From a virus, in the IMG/VR virus record IMGVR_UViG_3300027801_000193, positions 1 through 21,333 of that record: a DNA stretch of 21,333 nt; one strand, given 5' to 3'. The translations under genes and the position numbers were made by a program. Below the pieces are notes generated by a model, which saw only the letters and a list, made by a program, of their open reading frames with translations, did not search any database and was not told where the DNA came from. This document shows positions 6,961-17,000 of the stretch, piece after piece (position 1 is the first letter of the stretch; every line of letters starts with the position of its first letter).

Positions 6961-8541
6961 ATGACAGCAATAGTCACATCAAAATTCAGAACGGTTAATG
7001 CCGAGAATTTTAAGGAAGATATCGGAGCAAATAGCGTATATGTAGCTATTGGTAAACCAGATGTTTGGTCTTTAACCACATCAGATACAACTGATACTAC
7101 TCCGTTCACACCGAACGATCATGCAGATGATATTGGAGAAGCAAGAGCTAATTTTATGGCTATGCAAAAAATCTCATCTACTGATATTACCCATGTGGTT
7201 CCAAGATATACTTGGGACGGTGCAACAGCTTATTTTGCTTGGGATTCAAATGATGGTTCAATTAACGATAAAAAATATTACGTTATAACTTCAGAATTTA
7301 AAGTTTATAAGTGTATTATTGCAGGTGGTAGTACTAGTACTATTCAACCAACACAAACATTAACAGTGCCAACTGCAGAATCAGATGGTTATAGCTGGAA
7401 ATATATGTACACTTTAACAGTGGCAGATTCAGAGAAATTCCTAACAACATCCTACATGCCAGTCAAGACCGTTTCCCTTGGTGGCCAAGGTACAGTATTA
7501 GGAGCAGTTTCTTCAAGCACAACTGTTATATTATCAGAAATTAATTCAAAAATACATACTGGAATGACAGTATCAGGTACAGGAATTTCCGGAACACCAA
7601 CTATTGCATCTATTGCAGGTTCAGTAATTACTTTATCAGCAGCAAACTCTATATCAAATGCAGTTATTTTAACTTTTGCATATGCTAGTGATTCAGCAGC
7701 TGCTTCAGCTTTATCTGAAGGAGATTATGCTCAATACTTAAATCAAAAGGCTTCTCGCGACCACGCGAATGCAGCAGGTATAGAAAGAATCGAAGTAAGC
7801 GCAGGTGGAACATATTCATCTACTCCAACTGTTACTATCACAGGTGATGGAACAAGCGCAACTGGAACAGCAGTTATGAGTGGATCAGGTTCAACTCAAG
7901 CAGTAGCTTCAGTAACAGTTACTAATAAAGGTACAGATTACACATTCGCAGATATTACATTTAGTACAGGTTCAGCCTCAGCTAATGCTACAATCGCACC
8001 ACCATCAGGACATGGTACAGATCCAGTTTCAGAATTAGGTGGATTCTTCGTAGGGATTAATACACAGCTATCCGGAGCAGGTGGAGCTGGTGCAGATTTA
8101 ACAGTTGGAAATGATTTCAGACAGATTTCATTAATTAAAAATCCAACTAACTTTGGAACAACCACAATCGGTACTGCTAGTACATTAAAAGCTATGAACG
8201 CTTTAGACTTTGCTTCTGGTGTTTCAGTAGCTAGTTTTACAGTAGATGAATTGTTAACTGGTGGAACTTCCGGAGCAAATGCTTACGTAGTTCAAATAGA
8301 TGCAGGTAATGGATATGTTTATTTTACACAAAATAGTAAAACTGGATATAAACCTTTTACAAATGGTGAAACAGTAACCGGTGGAAGTTCGGCTTTCTCA
8401 GGTGCAATTGAATCTTCTAACGGAGTATTAAATCCGGAAGTAAATAGAGGATCAGGTGAAATGCTCTTCTTAGAAAACAGAAATCCAATTAATAGATCAA
8501 CTACACAGATAGAAGATATTAAAGTTATAATTGAATTCTAA
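6961..8541 (+). CDS. gp8: Baseplate wedge protein, gp8-like, with large beta-rich insertions
   Basis: Both ends match T4 gp8. The N-terminus has AIVTSKFRT (residues 3-11, identical to T4 gp8 as I recall it), then PRYTWDG and DGYSWKYMYTL (about 141-151). The C-terminal half has FRQISLIKNP and SGEMLFLENRNPI (about 497-509), ending in QIEDIKVIIEF. The protein is 526 residues against 334 in T4. The extra length lies in two places: about residues 175-350, with Ser/Thr/Gly-rich strands and GGTY/GTDY units, and about 405-490, with LTGGTSGANAYVV and KPFTNGETVTGGSS. In T4, gp8 bridges gp7 and gp10. A late promoter word and AGAGGAAA precede the ATG. A short GC-rich word lies at 7753-7767. Confidence 0.95.
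   Translation: MTAIVTSKFRTVNAENFKEDIGANSVYVAIGKPDVWSLTTSDTTDTTPFTPNDHADDIGEARANFMAMQKISSTDITHVVPRYTWDGATAYFAWDSNDGSINDKKYYVITSEFKVYKCIIAGGSTSTIQPTQTLTVPTAESDGYSWKYMYTLTVADSEKFLTTSYMPVKTVSLGGQGTVLGAVSSSTTVILSEINSKIHTGMTVSGTGISGTPTIASIAGSVITLSAANSISNAVILTFAYASDSAAASALSEGDYAQYLNQKASRDHANAAGIERIEVSAGGTYSSTPTVTITGDGTSATGTAVMSGSGSTQAVASVTVTNKGTDYTFADITFSTGSASANATIAPPSGHGTDPVSELGGFFVGINTQLSGAGGAGADLTVGNDFRQISLIKNPTNFGTTTIGTASTLKAMNALDFASGVSVASFTVDELLTGGTSGANAYVVQIDAGNGYVYFTQNSKTGYKPFTNGETVTGGSSAFSGAIESSNGVLNPEVNRGSGEMLFLENRNPINRSTTQIEDIKVIIEF
7753..7767 (+). other. Small GC/CpG-rich island E (in gp8)
   Basis: The bases TCTCGCGACCACGCG encode S-R-D-H-A (residues 265-269) with CGC, GAC, CAC and GCG codons that are rare around it. 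The first nine bases, TCTCGCGAC, recur exactly at 1014-1022 in gp27 but in a different codon phase. It includes a TCGCGA palindrome. Confidence 0.6.
7783..7998 (+). repeat. GxxY-P-T repeat insertion in the gp8-like protein
   Basis: Residues about 275-346 contain SAGGTYSSTPTVTITGDG and then TNKGTDYTFADITFSTG, with intervening ATGTAVMSG/ASANATIAPP strands. This is the same style of unit as in the gp7-like extension, inside a region absent from T4 gp8. Confidence 0.65.
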
Positions 8542-8542
8542 T

Positions 8543-8550
8543 TATAAATA
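8543..8550 (+). promoter_or_regulatory. T4-type late promoter TATAAATA ahead of the DUF4815 gene
   Basis: Exact late-promoter word in the 28-nt gap between gp8 and the 1755-residue gene. The predicted start at about 8556 leaves a leader of only about 14 nt, with a modest AGG at 8559-8561 placed 8 nt before the ATG (8570). Confidence 0.72.
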
Positions 8551-8569
8551 TTAGAAACAGGTAAAAAAT

Positions 8570-11500
8570 ATGGCAACAAGTAAAGTTAAAAACTATAACA
8601 TCCAACCGTACTATGATGACTTTGATGAAACAAAGAATTATCATAGAATATTATTCCGTCCGGGATATGCGGTTCAAGCCAGAGAGCTTACCCAGTTACA
8701 AACTGCGTTACAAGCACAGATAGATCGTTATGGTCAATATGCATTTAAAGATGGTTCAAGAGTATTGGATGGTAAAGTTACTGTTGATACCCAAAGAGAT
8801 TTTATTAAAATTAAATCTTCATTTACACATAGTGTTGGTGGAGCTTTAAACTCCGACACTTATCTTTCAGAATTTGTAGGTTCAACTATTACTGGATATG
8901 GAAATAGTGGAAATCAAGTAACAGCAAAAGTAATTGGATTCGAAGTAGCAGGAGATGCTTCAAACCCAGCAACTTTATATATTAAATACGAAAACAAAGG
9001 TGGAACGAATAGAGACGTTGGATTATTTGTAGCTGATGAAGAAATTATTTCAAATGCAAGTACAACATCTGGCACTGTTAGATACGGTGAGTTAGTTGCT
9101 TCAGGAGATACTCCTACAGGGCAAGGATCAATTGCTAATATTGAACAAGGTGTTTACTTTATTGGTGGAACATTTGTTTACGTAGAAGCTCAATCTTTAA
9201 TTTTAGACAAATATACAAATACCCCAAGTTACATTCTTGGATTAACCGTAACAGAAAACTTAGTTTCATCTGATACTTCAGGTCATTCTGCATTGGTTGA
9301 TAATGCTACAGGTACATCCAACTTTGCAGCTCCAGGAGCAAACAGATATCAGATATCAACTGCATTAGTAAAAGAACCTTTAGCTGTTGGATCTAGATCT
9401 ACTGCTAATTATATTACATTAACTACAATCGAAAGCGGCAAAGTTCAGTTCGATCAAACCGATAAAAATAACGATGCAGCTTTAGGAAGAAGATTAGCAA
9501 GACGTACATTTGAAGAATCAGGAAATTACGCAGTACAACCATTTGAATTAAACATTAGAGAATATCTAAACGATGGTTCTAATAAAGGTTATAAAACAAA
9601 CGCACAAATTGTAGCAGACGGCGATGCAGCTAATAACAGCGCTGGTACAACATATGGTAAATCAAAATTAGCAGTTGGTGTTGAACCATCAGTAGCTTAT
9701 GTAAAAGGATTTAGAAATGAAAACCTTGCAACAAAATATGTTAAGGTAGAGAAACCAAGAGATGCAAGTGCAACTAACTTTGTTAATAATGCTACAACCC
9801 AAATCAAATTAGGAAACTATATTAGATTAAAGAATAGCACAGTATCTGGTCTTCCAGACATTAATAGTTTTACTTCAGTTAATTTAGTAAACCAAGCTGG
9901 TTCGACTATTGGAACATGCCGTGCAAGAGGCATGGAACAACCAATTGCAGGTACATCTGGTTATACAGCATTATATATTTTTGATATAGCAATGACTGGT
10001 GGAAATACATTTAACTTAGTAAGAGCAGTATCACAAGCAGGAACACCAGCATTTGCGGCAGAATTAATTAACAGAGCAGGTTCAGTTGGTCCAGCACCAC
10101 AGCCAAGTGCAAATACAGATGCACTTTTATTTGATTCAGGTTTAAGTTCATTAGTATACAAATTGCCATACGATGCAATTAACTCTCTTAAGTCAGTTAG
10201 CGAAGATACTATATTTAGATCTAAGCAATTGTTTACAGGAACATCTGACGGATCAGGTAATGTAACATTTTCAGTATCAAGCCCTAGTGCGTTCGTTGAT
10301 CAAGACGATAATTTAATTTTTGCCACAGGTGGTAACTTTGGACAATTAGCAAGCTCAGGTGGAACTTACAATTATACAACATCAAACACAACAACACTTA
10401 CAATAACTGGTCTTCCAACAAGTGCAGTTATTAAGGTTATAGCAACAGTTCAAAGAAACGAAGCTTCGATTACTAAAACAAAAGTAAGCACAACTAAAGC
10501 AAACACAGTAGGCTCAGGTTATATAGGATTAAGCAAAGCAGATATTATTAGAATAATTTCAATTACAGATGGTAACTCATTAGATGTTACAGAAAGATTT
10601 ACATTAGATAATGGGCAAAGAGATAACTATTATGGAATGGGTAAAGCAGTTCTTAAACCAGGATTTCCAACCCCAACTGGAACATGTACAGTCACATTTG
10701 ATTATTATTCACACGGTTCAGGTAAATATTTCTCAGTAGATTCTTACCCAACAGCTGATTACGACACAATTCCTACATTCACTGGCATTAATGGCGAAGT
10801 ACAACTTAGAGATTGTTTAGATTTTAGACCTAGAAGAGATGATGGAGATAATAATTTTACTTCTACTGGTTCTAATTTAACAGTTATGCCACATCCATCA
10901 CACACTTCAACTGCAGATATACAATACTTTATGTCACGTATTGATAAATTGTATGTAAACAGATCAGGTGAATTCTTAATTGAAAAAGGTGTTCCATCGG
11001 ATATACCTTCATCACCAACGGTTCCAGATGATGCAATGGCTTTATATGATTTACATTTAAGCCCGTATGTATTTAGTTTATCAGATATTAAACCTAAGAT
11101 TATAGATAACAAACGTTATACAATGAGAGACATAGGTTCATTAGATAAAAGAATTAAAAACTTAGAATACTATACTTCATTATCTTTACTAGAACAAAGT
11201 GCAGCAGATGCTCATATAGTAGATGCAGCAGGATTAAGTAGATTTAAAAATGGATTCTTAGTTGATTCATTCCGTGGTCATCAGGTTGGTGATACAGCTA
11301 ATAACGATTATCAAGTATCTATTGATAAAGGTAATGGTTTATTAAGGCCTAAATTCGACGAAAGAAATGTTAACTTAGTTAGAAAAACGTCTGATTCAGG
11401 TTCAGTGGTAATTAGTTCTTCATTAGCTCATTTACCTATAGCATCTAATACAACTATTATTGAACAACCGTACGCGAGCTCGTACGTAAACGTAAACCCG

Positions 11501-13837
11501 TACAACGTATTTTCTTGGGATGGCGTAGTTAAACTTTCTCCAGATTCAGATGAATGGAAAGAAGTTGATCAGCGTCCAGCTATTTTAATTGATGATACTG
11601 GTCAATATGACCAATTTATTAAAATGGCAGACGAGACTGGAATCCTAGGAACAGTTTGGAACGAATGGACAACTAATTGGTCTGGTTCAACTATTGAAGA
11701 AGATAGCCAAAGAGAAGTTATTGCAGGTGGCGGACCAAACGGCGAAAACATTAAAGTTACTACTAACACAACTACTACAACAACTTCTAATCAAGCAAGA
11801 ACTGGATTAAGAAGAGATGTTAGTTTTGATACAGTTAAAAGAGAATCTGATAATAGAGTCGTAGAAATTAACTTTATTCCTTTCATGAGATCAAGAGAGG
11901 TCTTCTTCTCAGCTGAAATGTTAAAACCAAATACTAAATTCCATGCATTCTTTGATGGATCAGATATTACTACATTCTGTAAACAAAAAGCATTTACTGA
12001 ATTCTCTTCAAGATCTAATATAATAGATCATAGAGGCGTAACATCTCATCCAGATTCAAGTTCAGGTACATTAGTATCTAACGGCAATGGTGTATTAGCA
12101 GGTTCGTTTGTTATACCAAATAATTCAGCATTACAATTTAAAACAGGTTCAAGAGAATTTAGATTAAGTGATTCAGCAACTAACACGATTGCTACTGAAA
12201 CTTCTTCAGCAGAAGCACAGTATCAAGCAAGAGGTTTATTAGAATCTAAACAATCAACAATTACTTCAACTAAAGTTCCACAATTATCTACTCAAGAGTT
12301 AAGCGATGGAAGATCAATTATAGAAACAGACGTTTCAGAAATAGTTACATGGATTGATCCAATTGCAGAATCAATATTAATAACAGAAGAAGGTGGAACA
12401 TTCGTAACATCAGCTGATATATATTTCCAAAGTAAAGCAGAAACCATTCCAGTTAGATTAACAATTAGGGAAATGGAAAACGGTTCACCAACACAAAGAA
12501 TTGTACCAGGTGCAGATAAGGTATTATACCCAGGTTCAGTTAACGTAAGTGCAACCGCAGCTTCAACAACAAACTTTGCATTCGATCATCCAGTATATTT
12601 AGAACAAGATCACGAATATGCAATTGTACTTACATCACAATGTGATGATTATAATGTATGGATTGCAGAAATGGGTAAATTTGACGTAGCTAATACTACA
12701 TTCAGAATTACTAAGCAACCATATAACGGTGTATTCTTTAGTTCAGCTAATGCTTCTACATGGACAGCAGAGCAAGCTAAAGATCTTAAGTTTAAATTAA
12801 ACTCCGCAGTATTTAGTACTTCCGGGGAAATAACATTAGTAAATGATATACTTCCAGTTAGAACTTTACCATCGAATCCATTTACAACAGCAAATGGCGA
12901 TGCTACCGTTACAGTAAATCACCCTAATCATGGATTACCTAATAATAGTTCTAAAGTAACATTTGCAGGTGCAACAGCTACTAATAACATTAGTGCAGCT
13001 AATCTAAATGGACAAAGAACAGTAACAATAGTAGATACAGATTCATATACATTTGAAGCAGGTGGAAATGCAAACGCAGTAGGATCCGGTGGTGGCACAG
13101 CAGTAACAACGACAGAAAACAGACATATCGATGTTATGAATAACATTATTCAAAACTTAACATTACCAAATACTAGCTTAAGATTCTTTGCTACAACCCG
13201 TAGTGGTAAATCTATAAGTGGAACAGAATCCCCTTATCAAGCAAAAGCAGAGTTTGAAGTACTACCAGGAAAAAACATTGTATTTGCAGTTCCAAGAATG
13301 ATTTCAAATGTAGATAATGAAACAGCTAATCAATCAGGAAATAAATCTTACTCGTTAAGATGTGCTTTAAGTACAACTAAGACCAACCTATCACCTATCA
13401 TTGATATGAATAGAGCGTCATTAGTTACGGTTGCTAATAGAATTAATAGTGGTTCAGCTTCAGAAACAGCAGCAACCGGTGGTAATAACATAGCTAGATA
13501 TATAACTAAAACAGTAGAACTAGCAGATGATGCAGATGTTATAACAGCATATATTGATGTTAATAGACCTGGTTCTTCTAACGTTGAATTATATTACAGA
13601 GTACTAACATCAGGGTCTGCAGCAGATATGAATGCAACAGCTTGGGCATTAGCTTCTTCAACAGCTTCAATAGGAATTAATGATAATCCAGCGGTATTCG
13701 AAGAAGTACAATATGAGATCGATCCATTAGGAGCTAACGTAAGTTTTGGTTCTATGCAATTTAAAATTGTATTAAGATCGACTAATACTTCGACTGTACC
13801 AACAGTAAAAGACTTTAGAGCAATTGCAGCAACATAG
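8570..13837 (+). CDS. Giant DUF4815-type virion structural protein (baseplate/fibre attachment)
   Basis: At 1755 residues this is the largest protein in the window. The N-terminus (residues 8-70) has the hallmark of the DUF4815 family of T4-like marine phages: NIQPYYDDFDETKNYHRILF followed by RPGYAVQARELTQLQTALQ. Later blocks I associate with the family are LRDCLDFRPRRDDGD (about residue 745), RDIGSLDKRIKNLEYYTSLS (about 850) and PYASSYVNVNPYNVFSWDG (969-987). Residues about 1400-1755 are strand-rich, like a fibre or receptor-binding stalk. It occupies the slot after gp8 where T4 has gp9/gp10 and likely caps or extends the baseplate, but that role is inferred from position. It carries its own late promoter and a GC-rich island at 11468-11509. 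No transmembrane segment is seen. Confidence 0.82.
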   Translation: MATSKVKNYNIQPYYDDFDETKNYHRILFRPGYAVQARELTQLQTALQAQIDRYGQYAFKDGSRVLDGKVTVDTQRDFIKIKSSFTHSVGGALNSDTYLSEFVGSTITGYGNSGNQVTAKVIGFEVAGDASNPATLYIKYENKGGTNRDVGLFVADEEIISNASTTSGTVRYGELVASGDTPTGQGSIANIEQGVYFIGGTFVYVEAQSLILDKYTNTPSYILGLTVTENLVSSDTSGHSALVDNATGTSNFAAPGANRYQISTALVKEPLAVGSRSTANYITLTTIESGKVQFDQTDKNNDAALGRRLARRTFEESGNYAVQPFELNIREYLNDGSNKGYKTNAQIVADGDAANNSAGTTYGKSKLAVGVEPSVAYVKGFRNENLATKYVKVEKPRDASATNFVNNATTQIKLGNYIRLKNSTVSGLPDINSFTSVNLVNQAGSTIGTCRARGMEQPIAGTSGYTALYIFDIAMTGGNTFNLVRAVSQAGTPAFAAELINRAGSVGPAPQPSANTDALLFDSGLSSLVYKLPYDAINSLKSVSEDTIFRSKQLFTGTSDGSGNVTFSVSSPSAFVDQDDNLIFATGGNFGQLASSGGTYNYTTSNTTTLTITGLPTSAVIKVIATVQRNEASITKTKVSTTKANTVGSGYIGLSKADIIRIISITDGNSLDVTERFTLDNGQRDNYYGMGKAVLKPGFPTPTGTCTVTFDYYSHGSGKYFSVDSYPTADYDTIPTFTGINGEVQLRDCLDFRPRRDDGDNNFTSTGSNLTVMPHPSHTSTADIQYFMSRIDKLYVNRSGEFLIEKGVPSDIPSSPTVPDDAMALYDLHLSPYVFSLSDIKPKIIDNKRYTMRDIGSLDKRIKNLEYYTSLSLLEQSAADAHIVDAAGLSRFKNGFLVDSFRGHQVGDTANNDYQVSIDKGNGLLRPKFDERNVNLVRKTSDSGSVVISSSLAHLPIASNTTIIEQPYASSYVNVNPYNVFSWDGVVKLSPDSDEWKEVDQRPAILIDDTGQYDQFIKMADETGILGTVWNEWTTNWSGSTIEEDSQREVIAGGGPNGENIKVTTNTTTTTTSNQARTGLRRDVSFDTVKRESDNRVVEINFIPFMRSREVFFSAEMLKPNTKFHAFFDGSDITTFCKQKAFTEFSSRSNIIDHRGVTSHPDSSSGTLVSNGNGVLAGSFVIPNNSALQFKTGSREFRLSDSATNTIATETSSAEAQYQARGLLESKQSTITSTKVPQLSTQELSDGRSIIETDVSEIVTWIDPIAESILITEEGGTFVTSADIYFQSKAETIPVRLTIREMENGSPTQRIVPGADKVLYPGSVNVSATAASTTNFAFDHPVYLEQDHEYAIVLTSQCDDYNVWIAEMGKFDVANTTFRITKQPYNGVFFSSANASTWTAEQAKDLKFKLNSAVFSTSGEITLVNDILPVRTLPSNPFTTANGDATVTVNHPNHGLPNNSSKVTFAGATATNNISAANLNGQRTVTIVDTDSYTFEAGGNANAVGSGGGTAVTTTENRHIDVMNNIIQNLTLPNTSLRFFATTRSGKSISGTESPYQAKAEFEVLPGKNIVFAVPRMISNVDNETANQSGNKSYSLRCALSTTKTNLSPIIDMNRASLVTVANRINSGSASETAATGGNNIARYITKTVELADDADVITAYIDVNRPGSSNVELYYRVLTSGSAADMNATAWALASSTASIGINDNPAVFEEVQYEIDPLGANVSFGSMQFKIVLRSTNTSTVPTVKDFRAIAAT
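11468..11509 (+). other. GC/CpG-rich island B (in DUF4815 gene)
   Basis: Codons 967-980 (PYASSYVNVNPYNV) use CCG, TAC, GCG, AGC, TCG and AAC throughout. 22 of 42 bases are G or C, with eight CpG steps. It shares CGTACGCGAGC with island A, encoding Tyr-Ala-Ser in both, and contains the 8-bp palindrome CGAGCTCG. Confidence 0.75.
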
Positions 13838-13844
13838 GATAATC

Positions 13845-14060
13845 ATGGCAAAGAAGAAAGAAACACAAATAGAAATAATTGATCAACCAGATTTAGTTAA
13901 GGATACTGCTTCACAGGCGGTTATAAATACTAATACATCTCAACTGATGAATCGTAGATCTCAAATGAGTGCTATGAGAAACAAAGATGCAGAGCTTGAA
14001 GAAATTAAAAACGATATAAAAGAACTAAAAGCTTTGGTAAAAAAATTAGGTAAAGGATAA
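13845..14060 (+). CDS. Small coiled-coil protein of unknown function
   Basis: A 71-residue, highly charged protein starting MAKKKETQ. AGGA at 13836-13839 lies 5 nt before this ATG, which favours it over an in-frame ATG at 13824 that would overlap the previous gene. The C-terminal 25 residues, from about DAELEEIKNDIKELKALVKK, form a heptad-like amphipathic helix, so it probably oligomerises or docks on a helical partner. The N-terminal half is polar and probably flexible. It lies between the giant structural gene and the S74 fibre, and overlaps the fibre start by one base (TAATG), so it is likely co-translated and may be a fibre-attachment or assembly factor. I do not recognise a family. Confidence 0.78.
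   Translation: MAKKKETQIEIIDQPDLVKDTASQAVINTNTSQLMNRRSQMSAMRNKDAELEEIKNDIKELKALVKKLGKG
13922..13929 (+). promoter_or_regulatory. Possible internal late promoter TATAAATA upstream of the S74 fibre gene
   Basis: Exact late-promoter word inside the coding part of the small coiled-coil gene. The predicted start at about 13935 would give a separate transcript for the fibre gene at 14060 with a leader of about 125 nt, whose ribosome-binding site is AAAGGA (14053-14058). It could be a chance word in AT-rich DNA. Confidence 0.45.
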
Positions 14061-17000
14061 TGGCAATTAATAAAGAAACAAGAACATTAAAATCCAATTC
14101 GATAGAAGAGCTCAGACAAAAGTCTAATGAGGTTTCTCTACATGTTGGAGATCATTCATTACTTGATAGTGTTATACAGGATAAAATATTTACTCATACA
14201 GCAGCTGCTGGTGATTATTTAGTTACTCCAGCTGCTACAAGATTTGAATACAAACCAGAAGAAACAGTAGATAATACTGCAGGTTACATCTTACTAACTG
14301 GGAGTCCTACTATTGGTGGAGGTTTCGCAGCAGATGCTTCAGTTACACAAAGTGGAGGATATTCCGCCACTATCGTAAGTGCTTCAACTACTAAAATTCT
14401 AGTAAAGAACTCTACAGGAACATTCAGCTCTAGCTCTACATTAACAGCAGGCTCAGATACGATCGCAGGATCAGCAATCAGAAGCTTAGTTGCAGAATCA
14501 TATAAGAAAGCAGAGTTAATAGTTAAAGTAGGAAGTACAATATACACCCAAGATACTACTTCTACTACAGGATTTCATGTACCAAATCACGCAGGTTCAG
14601 TTACAATTACTGGCGTTTCAGATGCAGCAGATGTATCAGACTTTGAAGAAGGTGCAGTTGCATATCAAGGATCAAACTTAGCAGGTGCTACTTGGTCAGG
14701 AACAATATTAGATTGTTCAACTACATTATTAAGAACAAAAACAGTATCAGGATCATTTTCTGCTTCAACCCAAATTAAAGTAGACGGTGGATCAGATACA
14801 ATTGGTGGTAGTAATCATGGTGATATAACCAATGTTGATACAACCTTCGGTTCTATAATAGAGTTTAATACTCCATTAAGTTCTGGTAATGCAGTAACAA
14901 TGAATGCTACAAATCTAGTAGATGCTATTAATGAAGTCCAAGATGATATTGGAACAATTAGTACATTAGCTTCCGGGATTTCAGACAGATCAGATTTAGT
15001 TAAAGCAACTAACTCTCTTAAAACAGAAATTGGAACAGCTAGTTTAACAACCTCCGCTTCTACATTAAGAGGAGCAATTAATGAACACGAGACAGATATA
15101 GGTACAGTAGGTTCTTTATCTACTACCGCAACATCTCTTGTAAATGCTATTAATGAACATGATACAGAATTAGGAACAATCTCAGCCAGTGCCTTTGGTA
15201 CATCCGCATCAACAGTAAGTACTGCAATAGCAGAATTACATACTGACGTAGATGCTAGATTGATGCTAACAAAAGGTACATCACAAACTATTAATGGTAA
15301 TATTGCATTTAGTAATGCTAAGACGTTTACATTTCCATCCGGATCTACATTAGATATAAGACAAGGTTCTTTATTAACAGGTTCAGGTGCAGGTGAATTA
15401 ACATTTGATACAGCATTCTTAACACTTACAGCTAATGATTCATCAGTTGCTGCTAACCAATTTGGTCTAGAAGGACGAAGAGTTGGTTCAGGTAAAGATG
15501 TAAGAATACAGTTTAATGAAACCCAAGTTACTGGAAATAAAGAAGCAAGAGCTTGGCAGTTACAAGGATTAGATGATTCTAATGCTTCAAACACTGCAGA
15601 TATAGTTACATTCTATAATGCTAAAGAACTTATTACTAATAATACCGAAACAGGTATTGATGTAACATGGGATAGCACAAACCAAAACTTTGACTTTGCT
15701 TTATCTGCAGATCCAACCATTACATTGGCTGGTGATTTAGGTGGAACAGCAACATTAACTAATTTAACAAGTGCTACATTAACAGCAACTATTCAAGCTG
15801 GTTCAGTTGAGAATAGTATGTTAGCTGGTGGTATTACTAATGCTAATTTAGCTGGTAGTATTGCAAATGCTAAATTAGCTAATTCAAGTATTACAGTAAG
15901 CGATGGATCAAATACAAGTCCAGTTGCTTTAGGTGGAACATTAACATTCGCAGGAACATCAGGCGAAGTAACGGTAGCAGAAAATGCTGGAACAGTTACA
16001 GTTGGATTACCTGATAACGTAACAGTTGGTGGTAACTTAACAATTACTGGTAACTTAGACGTTAACGGAACACAAACAACTATTAATACATCAACATTAG
16101 AAATAGATGATACATTAGTCTTAATGGGAGCATCAGCAACTGAACCAACAACAGGTGGTTTTGGTTTAGAAACAAGAAGCTTCACGGGCGTAGGCACGCA
16201 TTCGAGCAATGCAGCAAATGTAACTGGTTCACATTCTATTGTATATAACTTTGCAACAGATAGATGGGAAGCAGATGGTTCATTAATACTTTCATCAGCA
16301 ACTGCAGGTGCTCCTAAAATTGAAGGACAGTTATTTGAATCTAATGACAATTTAACATTCTCAGCTGGAACAGGTTTAACTGAAGCAGTTTCAGTATCAG
16401 GTGTTGACACAACAGTTACATATACAAACTCAGATAAAGGTTCAAGCCAAAACATATTTAAAAATGTTCTTTCAGATTCAGGTACAGCAGTAGCTGATAC
16501 AAATAATGATACACTTTCAATATTAGGTGGTAATAATTTATCAACATCTACTTCAGCTGATGCACTCACAATTCAACATACTAACTCAGGCGTAAGTGCT
16601 GCAAGTTATGGTTCACAATTCGTAGTACCAAGTATTACAGTGGATGCAAGAGGTCATGTTACAGCAGCATCAAGCAATACAGCAATTACCTTATCAGCTT
16701 TAAACTATACAGGTGATACTGACGCAAACAATTATTCATTTAATATTACAGGTGATAGTGGATCAGCAAATACCATATCTAAAACAGAAACACTTGATAT
16801 AGAAGGTGGGACAAACGTTTCAACCGTAGTTGAAAATAACAAAATTGTTATTAATTCAGTTAATACCCAATATGCAGTAGGCGATGGTGAATTATCCCAA
16901 AACAACTTTACAAATGCTGATCATACTAAACTTAATGGTATATCACCAAGTGCAAATAACTATTCATTCTTAATCAATGGACAATCAACAGGTGGAAATG

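Noticed and set aside
13824-13844. ATG at 13824 as the start of the small coiled-coil protein
   Set aside because: It would overlap the DUF4815 gene by 14 nt with no ribosome-binding site, while ATG at 13845 has AGGA at 5 nt and a typical MAKKK start.
14815-16569. Long open frames on the - strand opposite the S74 fibre (259 and 258 codons)
   Set aside because: They mirror the Thr/Ser/Gly/Ala repeats of the + strand fibre, have no good ribosome-binding sites and encode low-complexity Val/Pro/Leu-rich sequence. They are shadows of the real gene, as are all other - strand frames in the window.
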